Positions 19,885 to 25,677 of a stretch of 25,677 bases of DNA are shown here, one piece after another (position 1 is the stretch's first letter; every line of letters starts with the position of its first letter). Made by a program: the position numbers and the translations under genes. The notes beneath the pieces are model-generated. The model saw only the letters and a program-made list of their open reading frames with translations, ran no database searches and was not told the origin of the DNA. The stretch is from Paraglomus occultum (lineage: Eukaryota > Glomeromycota > Glomeromycetes > Paraglomerales > Paraglomeraceae), in assembly GCA_910592205.1 (NCBI GenBank), contig CAJVPJ010000413.1, positions 1-25,677 on the forward strand, in the 5' to 3' direction.

Positions 19885-20775
19885 TTTTTATAATGACGTA
19901 ATGCAATTACAACTGTCTTTGCAAGACGGGCGGAAAACTATATTATAAAATATATGATAAAAGGGTAATTATGTATACTAAAAGCATAGCGTATTGTCTT
20001 CTTATGACGACATTACACTGTAAGGCAAGGTTTTTGCCCAGTTTGAGAGACTAGCGAAACATGATAAAAGTAATATAATAGAGCAATAATATGATGACGA
20101 AAATTAAACTTTAGTCGCTTTAGTTGCATTCTTAATACGACGTAATATTGATAAGACAAGTTTTTGCCCAATTGATGTCAGCGCAAGACATGATCGAGAG
20201 AATGACGGAAACATGATAAAAGTGATATAAACAAATGATAATAATATGACGAAAAGCATAGCATTAAACTTTAGTCTCTTTAGTTATGACGACATAATAC
20301 TGTTAAGACAAGTTTTTTGTACAATTAATGTCGGCGCATGATCAAGAGAATGACAGAAATATAATGAAGTGTTGTTTGTAATAAGAAGCATGAAAATAAA
20401 GACGACGGAATATTGTTAAGACAAGTTTTGCCTAATTTGATGTCAGTGTAAGACATGATAGAATGAATGACGAAAACATGATAGAAGTGATATAAAAAAA
20501 TGATAATAATATGACGAAAAAAGCATAGCATTAAAGCTTTAGTCTCTTTAGTTATGACGACATAATACCGTTTAAGACAAGTTTTCTGCTCAATTGATGT
20601 CAGCATACGACATGATCGAGAAAATGACAGAAATATGATGAATTGATATAATGAATATACTTTAGTTGCGTTATTATGATGACAGAATGTAGACGTTAAG
20701 CTAATTAGTCGTACGCTAGCACAATTTTGATCAACACAAAACATAATCTAAGAAAAATGACGAAATATGATGAAA
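19885..20775. repeat. Satellite-like degenerate tandem repeats
   Basis: About seven diverged units, each starting near TATGACGACATAATACTG and containing AAGACAAGTTTTTTGCCCAA, then TTGATGTCAGCG, AGACATGATCGAGA and AAACATGATAAAAGTGATAT. Starts are at about 19890, 20005, 20138, 20285, 20401, 20553 and 20675. Adjacent spacings alternate (roughly 112-152 bp), while every second unit is about 265-280 bp apart, which points to a higher-order dimer. No protein coding is supported; open frames across it are shadows of the repeat. Confidence 0.75.
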
Positions 20776-20806
20776 GAATGATATAATAAGAAGAAAACGT
20801 TTTCTC

Positions 20807-21031
20807 TATAAAAGCATCCCTCTAAGCTTGGGTGGTGGGTGGGTAAAGTCTAAGTATATAAGATTCCCCGTAAAGATCGACACAAGAAAATGCTATAAAT
20901 GTGTATTTGAAGGTTAGCAGGAAAATATATTAGGGAAAATTAATTTAAACAGACAAATAAACATCAGAGAAAAATCAAAAACAGTTAGTAAGATGCACAG
21001 GTAAAGGCGATGGAAATGTACTTTATGCTAA
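20807..21031 (+). repeat. 225-bp duplicated unit, copy A
   Basis: Begins TATAAAAGCATCCC, includes a G-rich stretch TTGGGTGGTGGGTGGG, then TGTGTATTTGA, TTAATTTAAACAGACA, CATCAGAGAAAAATCAAAAA and GCGATGGAAATGTAC. Ordered matches to copy B (21322-21560) make common ancestry clear. A TATA-like start ahead of a conserved body could mark a transcription unit; that is inference. Confidence 0.65.
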
Positions 21032-21321
21032 TTTCAAACATACATAATCTAACTTACTGTACACTATTATTAACGTTAATATTTTTCTTAATTAAAATAG
21101 CCATTATTTGTTAGTTGATAGGCGCATCTATTATGATAACCGTATGAAAAAAGTGTATACAACTCTGCACTATACTATTATCTGTGTGCTTTATGATAAC
21201 ATTATTTATTGTTATAAAAAAATGACGTTTACGTTTTCATCTTCATTATGACAAAGGTGAGATCTTTTTGTTACGGTGGAAAAAGTCTGCGGAAGAAGGT
21301 GACAAGAGACCGACCGTCGAT

Positions 21322-21560
21322 TATAAAAATAAACTCTCTCAGAGGCGGGGTGGGTCATAAAGTACGGACATAAGGTATTAGTTGAGATTTCCTGCAAAGA
21401 TCTACATGAAAAATTACTATTACTATGTATTTGACAGTTAATGCGAAAAAATTAATTAGGAATCTAACAATTTAAACAGCACATAAGCATCAAGAAAAAG
21501 TCAAAAAAGAAAGTTAGTAACATGATCAGGTGATAGCGATGAAAATGTACCTAATGTCAA
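21322..21560 (+). repeat. 225-bp duplicated unit, copy B
   Basis: Begins TATAAAAATAAAC and includes GGCGGGGTGGGTC, TATGTATTTGACAG, TTTAAACAGCACATAAGCAT, AAAAAGTCAAAAAAGAAAGT and GCGATGAAAATGTACC, in the same order as copy A about 520 bp earlier. Confidence 0.65.
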
Positions 21561-22708
21561 CGTAAGCAGGTTTTATTACGAGACTTTTGCAACAATAATA
21601 TAAACAATATTAATACATTTGTCATGTATGAGAATTAAGTAAACAGCTCGTAATAAGACATTCGTTATAAACTATAGTTAATAATGTTGTGTTAACATTA
21701 TTACATGTATCAAAACGAAGCGAGTCTTTTCGTCGGCCGTAGTATAGTGTTTTCACTATGCGTTCCTTCGTAGTAAACATTTAACACTTTTCTTAACAAA
21801 CATAAGGCAATGCAACGTTGTTATGTGAAGAAGAAATATTGTATTATTATTTCTGTCTGATATTGTATAAACGTTGTAAACGTTATGAAAGTATAATTAT
21901 AATGGTTCGTAGCTCAACAGAGATATTCATGGCAATGTCAGATGTTACGTTACCGAGTATGGATAACAACCTAGGTAATGACTCACATTACATAGCGGAA
22001 ACACTCAATAGAGAATTCGACAAAATTAAGTTCCTCACGTGAGAGCGTTCATAATTAGCTTGCTGTCCGATTCACTGAACCAAGTTTAACTCCGATAGTA
22101 GTTAGTAATGTCAATTATTAATTGAGTCACCGCCTTGCCTATTTTATGTTATGTAATGTTACTTCGAGTTGCTTACTGCTCGATGCCAAAGCGAAGAGTA
22201 TCATAATATTACTGAACTAAGTAAATAGAGTTACACTTCTCGATGCTTAGGAGGAATAATGGTTACGGAAATATTCGTCTAGACATGTGCTTATCGTGAC
22301 GAGTCATTATTTGTAGAAGGCTATAATGAGAATAATTCGTATAATATTTAGTTACACAGCGCCCAATAATAAAGAGACACTGAATAAAACCCCTATTGCG
22401 TTGGAAGCGTTACTGTATATTGTTTTTACATTAGGTAAAAATCTTTGGTCTTTTGTTGACATCAAGAATTTGTAAGTTATGTATAATTAATTTTGTACGT
22501 TAATTTGCGTTATAAAATATAAAATATTTATCTATTTATCGTTATTATAAATAATTTTGTCTCCATCTTTTCTTCGGTGGCTTAACTCATTTGATGACAA
22601 CGATTGGTCAGTCTTCTACACTAGTCTTTACCAAGGTAATTTTTCGCTTTAAATGGTTAGCATCATGCAGTAAAGTCCGGGTCAATCTTATATAATTTCT
22701 ACAATTTC
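21561..22708. other. Intergenic with two hairpins, no firm gene
   Basis: Hairpin 1: TAATAATGTT (21679-21688), loop GTGTT, AACATTATTA (21694-21703), a perfect 10-bp stem. Hairpin 2 (about 21716-21772): inner GTATAGTG-TTTT-CACTATGC inside an outer ACGAAG / CTTCGT pairing. A plus-strand open frame of 46 codons (21902-22042, start MVRSSTEIFMAMSDVTLPS) looks protein-like but is unrecognised. Confidence 0.45.
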
Positions 22709-22790
22709 TATTCATTGCATTTCGATTCATTTCATTTCGATTCATTTCATTTCGTTTCATTTCATTTCGTTTCATTTCATTGAATTTAAT
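22709..22790. repeat. Pentamer minisatellite (CATTT / CGTTT)
   Basis: About 15 pentamers, mostly CATTT with CGATT or CGTTT interspersed every third unit, giving a 15-bp higher-order pattern CATTTCATTTCGTTT. Confidence 0.85.
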
Positions 22791-22811
22791 TCCCCCGGAG
22801 CGAAGTTCATT

Positions 22812-22965
22812 TTATACCTTTTTTGTGTGCACTCACCTGACAAATGGGTTTCCCACGATTCATACAAAATTTGACTGCATGTTTACTCACCTGACAAAAG
22901 TGTTCCCACGATTCATACGCCCAATTGACAAAATTTAATTGCATGATTACTCACCTGACAGAGAA
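22812..22965 (-). repeat. 54-bp direct repeats with core TGTCAGGTGAGT
   Basis: On the minus strand TGTCAGGTGAGT(A/G) occurs three times (plus-strand ACTCACCTGACA at 22831, 22885 and 22949), with the shared flank GTATGAATCGTGGGAA. Spacings are 54 and 64 bp; the longer one carries about 10 extra bases. Each core is a perfect 5' splice-site consensus (CAG|GTGAGT) on the minus strand and also an E-box. A TATA-like GGTATAAAATG follows at about 22820-22810. Two units read as an 18-residue protein repeat around KFCMNRGKPICQVS; coding is unproven. Confidence 0.6.
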
Positions 22966-23789
22966 GTGATTATCGACAATATGTCACGTCCCGTTTATTG
23001 TTGTTATCAATTTAATGTACGGCCTAACCAGTAAAAAACTTTTATTCTAAAATGTTTTACCGATTTTATGCAGCCCCTTATTACGTAGATACTTATAAGG
23101 TAACGTGTGACAAGCGATTGACTATATAACACGCAAGCACGCACGCTTCTCTCCTTCTGTCATCACCTCATTTTACGCGAATAAGCTATCGAACGAAGAA
23201 CAATTTTCGCCGCGCTCTAAATTACACACAACACATCGGCACGCAAACAGCAAGTTACCACCATACAAACAACCACTTCTCGGAGGCGTAATAGAACGTA
23301 TGTAAACTTAAACATACAGACAAACAAATCTTTTCCGCGATTTTGTCATAGACAGTTTAATAGAACTTACACCCAAATGTTTCTCTTTATTTCGCGCGTC
23401 GCTCATAACATCTTCTTTTCTAAAGCGTAAGTACTAGTACAGCAAACAATTCTATAGTACGGGCGTGTAAAAAAAAGCTCGCATTTTAAGTCGACAACTG
23501 AGGCTTTGTTAACAAAACCATTCTTAATAAGAACAAAACTACTCTCTTCTGCTATCGGATGAGGAAAGTAAAAATCACTTGTGTGCTTAATAGTCGCTGT
23601 ACTGTAATTTTTTCCGTACCTTGCGACGGGGACACTATTATTCGTACTAAAATTTTGCTGCTACCAAAAGATATAGTCAGCCACTTTTACCGCCTGGGAA
23701 AACCTCTCGATCAAACGTGAAGAGATGACGTCTTTTGAAGAACATTGTGAAGCAAAGTAACAGGGAAGTATGTCAATTATTTGCACATC
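22966..23789. other. Intergenic, nothing recognised
   Basis: No gene or RNA supported. 23130-23290 is somewhat C-rich on the plus strand and CpG-containing, as in a promoter or 5' leader, but no start or open frame follows. Confidence 0.4.
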
Positions 23790-24290
23790 TAGTATATTAG
23801 GCATTGCGTATAAGTGGATAGAGCCTCCCGGCTTAAGAATCTGTGATGTGTGGGGATTGCAATCACTCATGCGTTTCAGATCAGTGGTGGTAACTTGGAG
23901 ATTGCGATCATTCAAGTTCAGAGGCCATGATTGCGATCACTGGACCTGAACCACTCCACACGCATTTGCCTTCACAAACATCTTATCTGCGATGTATGAG
24001 GATTGCGATCACTCATACCTCTCCAGAATAACTTGGTGATTGCGATCGTCAAGTGTATCAGGCATCGCTTATAGTGGATAAAGCTTTATAGGCTTAAGAA
24101 TCTGTCATGCATGGGGATTGCGATCACTTGTGCGTTTCAGATCAGTGGTGTAACTTGGAGATTGCGATCATTCAAGTTCAGAAGTCTGGGATTGCGATCA
24201 CTGGACTTGGACCACTCTTAAGGATCTGCGATGTATGGGGATTGCGATCACTCATACGCTTCCAGATCCAACAAAAAATAGATAGTTACC
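23790..24290 (+). repeat. Hairpin array: two 261-bp units with nine GATTGCGATC hairpins
   Basis: GATTGCRATC(A/G) occurs at 23855, 23900, 23929, 24001, 24038, 24116, 24160, 24190 and 24240. Each is the apex of an inverted repeat: GAT, a TGCG loop (TGCA in the first), ATC, usually one unpaired A, then arms of 7-17 bp that differ between sites yet stay complementary (GTATGAG/CTCATAC, AACTTGGA/TTCAAGTT, AAGTCTGG/CTGGACTT). In each unit AGTGGT (23883, 24144) pairs with ACCACT (23950, 24211) to enclose two hairpins. The units repeat with a 261-bp period (GGCTTAAGAATCTG at 23830 and 24091). Most imperfect pairs are G-T on the plus strand, which pair in RNA. No known family is recognised. Confidence 0.8.
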
Positions 24291-25634
24291 AAAGTATTCT
24301 AGTTGTTATAATTTGACGCTAATATTTTGTTTTTCTTTTTGGTTTCGAGACATGAATAGACAACACGTTCGGGTTTATGAATATCACGGAGCAGACTAGC
24401 TGTAATTCTCGTCGTCGGTGAGTTTATATAACTTGTATTTTTTTTCTTATTATGATAAGCTCATTAACACCCTTTACTTCTTTACAATAGAATCCCAGAA
24501 GGTATTATTCAGAAAGTCAGCATACGGATACAACTTGTCACGATAATAATGTCATGAATTCAAATTTGTTGCTTACAGAACGTTGAGCCAGATTTTCACA
24601 CTTTTTCGACACATTATGCATCGATTTATGCGAATAACTGGTAATACGCTTTTGAATAAAAATACAAGCCACACCACATTATTGAACTTATGCGAGTCAG
24701 AGAAATTTAGTTGTTAACCGTAATGTCAAGCTTTAAACTAATATACATTAGAGTCAAACTGTAATGCGAAACATCAGATACAATTGCCATAATGATAAAG
24801 GATACTACCAATGTAAACCATCGTATGAATCGCTCGCTTATTATCTAGCTGCAATGCCAAATAAATGTCAAACAATAGAATACAACATACCAAATACATT
24901 CTAACCATACTGCTAAAAAATTGTACCATGTATTTCAATGCAAGCATTGTGTGGTTTAAATCTACATAGCGACTGCAATACTATCTAATCATAAACTGTT
25001 AAATTTAACTAAATACGTAAGTAATGATTTTACAAATCGCGTTCGATGGCTGTAACCGTATAATGAGTGAGTCTAATAATTCAATGCCTATCTTTCGTAC
25101 AGCATTTAGATTTGCACATTAGCAAAAGACAATCCAATTATTAACGCATTAGCATGTGATGTGTCGTATTTTTAATTTATTTTCCAGATTCTATGTCTTG
25201 TATATTGTTCGATTAGATGGTAAGAGTAAAGTGTTTACCATGCAAGATATCAAACTGTTTGAATAATGAGTTAGGCTGTACGATAGAATGTATCAGAGTT
25301 AATTACAGAGTGACAGATTGAATCTAGTCATTGAAGATATTTCTCAGACCTGGATAAAAAGATGGCCATCTTTCGAAGGACTGCTTATCACAAAGTCTAT
25401 CATAATTTTTTGGTATTAAATGTCGTCGTAAACTATTGTCTAAATAGTCTCATAAACATTCGAAAAAACTATCGAAAAAACTATGCATACAGAAATACAG
25501 AAAGATCGCTCGATCAATTCCCCGAGCACAAAGAAGTTTTCTGATGACTCAAAGCAGCCAAAGTCAATATTACAAACAGTATTTTTTTAACGTTATTATG
25601 CTTTTACTGCCATCCATCCCAGCCGCATGTGATT
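24291..25634. other. Intergenic, nothing recognised
   Basis: AT-rich without a supported gene. A plus-strand open frame at 25362-25544 has no recognisable feature and ordinary AT-rich composition. Confidence 0.5.
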
Positions 25635-25653
25635 CTCCGAGGCTTTGCCGGAG
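25635..25653. repeat. GC-rich hairpin near the window end
   Basis: CTCCGAGGCTTTGCCGGAG folds into an imperfect stem with a TTT loop, in locally GC-rich DNA (25610-25665). It may be the edge of a repeat that continues beyond the window. Confidence 0.4.
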
Positions 25654-25677
25654 TCCGCCTATTGGTTTGTTAAACTG

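Noticed and set aside
20325-20744. 139-codon minus-strand open frame across the satellite
   Set aside because: Its residues follow the tandem repeat and show no domain; it is a by-product of the repeat.
23661-23915. 84-codon minus-strand open frame overlapping the hairpin array
   Set aside because: Not preserved in the second 261-bp unit, where the structure is preserved instead.
25635-25653. GC-rich hairpin at the window end as a second Helitron terminus
   Set aside because: The minus strand shows CTGG 12 nt later but followed by G rather than T, and no Helitron coding sequence is adjacent.
1-25677. tRNA, 5S rRNA, snoRNA and CRISPR arrays
   Set aside because: Looked for T-arm GGTTCRA sequences, box C/D pairs and regular spacer arrays by eye; none formed a complete candidate. 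The 23.8-kb array is not CRISPR: intervals are irregular and arms are complementary.

Overview
The window is eukaryotic and most likely from an arbuscular mycorrhizal fungus (Glomeromycotina, Rhizophagus-like). Reasons: very low GC; short 41-116 nt spliceosomal introns with CTAAC-type branch sites; a protein-kinase/TPR fusion with the 'SLEIEPxNAWAL' type of repeat common in that group; a secreted C2 protein and a secreted S1/P1 nuclease; and heavy transposon load (Tigger/pogo, Tc1, a Ty3 fragment, Helitron). This is inference from family resemblance; no database was searched.

Layout. 1-1694: minus-strand Tigger-type DNA transposon with one intron and one 1-bp frameshift. 1995-2702: a compact four-exon gene (minus) for a secreted single C2-domain protein, flanked on both sides by diverged copies of one non-coding repeat. 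4555-6840: a block of dead transposons (Ty3 integrase tail, unidentified repeat, Tc1 transposase) almost devoid of CpG. 6974-8735: degenerate kinase-TPR gene (minus). 8736-11634: AT-rich DNA with no gene recognised. 11635-13031: six-exon S1/P1 nuclease gene (minus), all zinc ligands present, with a GC-AG intron and a disruptive 26-bp insertion; a CCAAT-box repeat region lies upstream. 13350-15930: nothing firm. 15935-16030: a 96-bp foldback ending exactly where a decayed Helitron-like element (minus, 16031 to about 19540) begins. That element carries an OB-fold gene, a PIF1-type helicase tail and a Helitron N-terminal region. 19885-21560: satellite-like tandem repeats followed by a duplicated 225-bp unit. 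22709-22960: pentamer minisatellite and 54-bp direct repeats. 23790-24290: two 261-bp units containing nine hairpins with a shared GATTGCGATC apex and variable, mutually compensating arms. The remainder to 25677 has no recognised gene.

Only two genes look like host genes worth expressing: the secreted C2 protein and, if the lesion in it is spliced out or is an assembly error, the secreted nuclease. They do not form an evident pathway. The most unusual structure is the hairpin array at 23.8-24.3 kb. Single-base frameshifts recur in several unrelated genes, so either widespread decay or residual homopolymer error in the assembly must be kept in mind.
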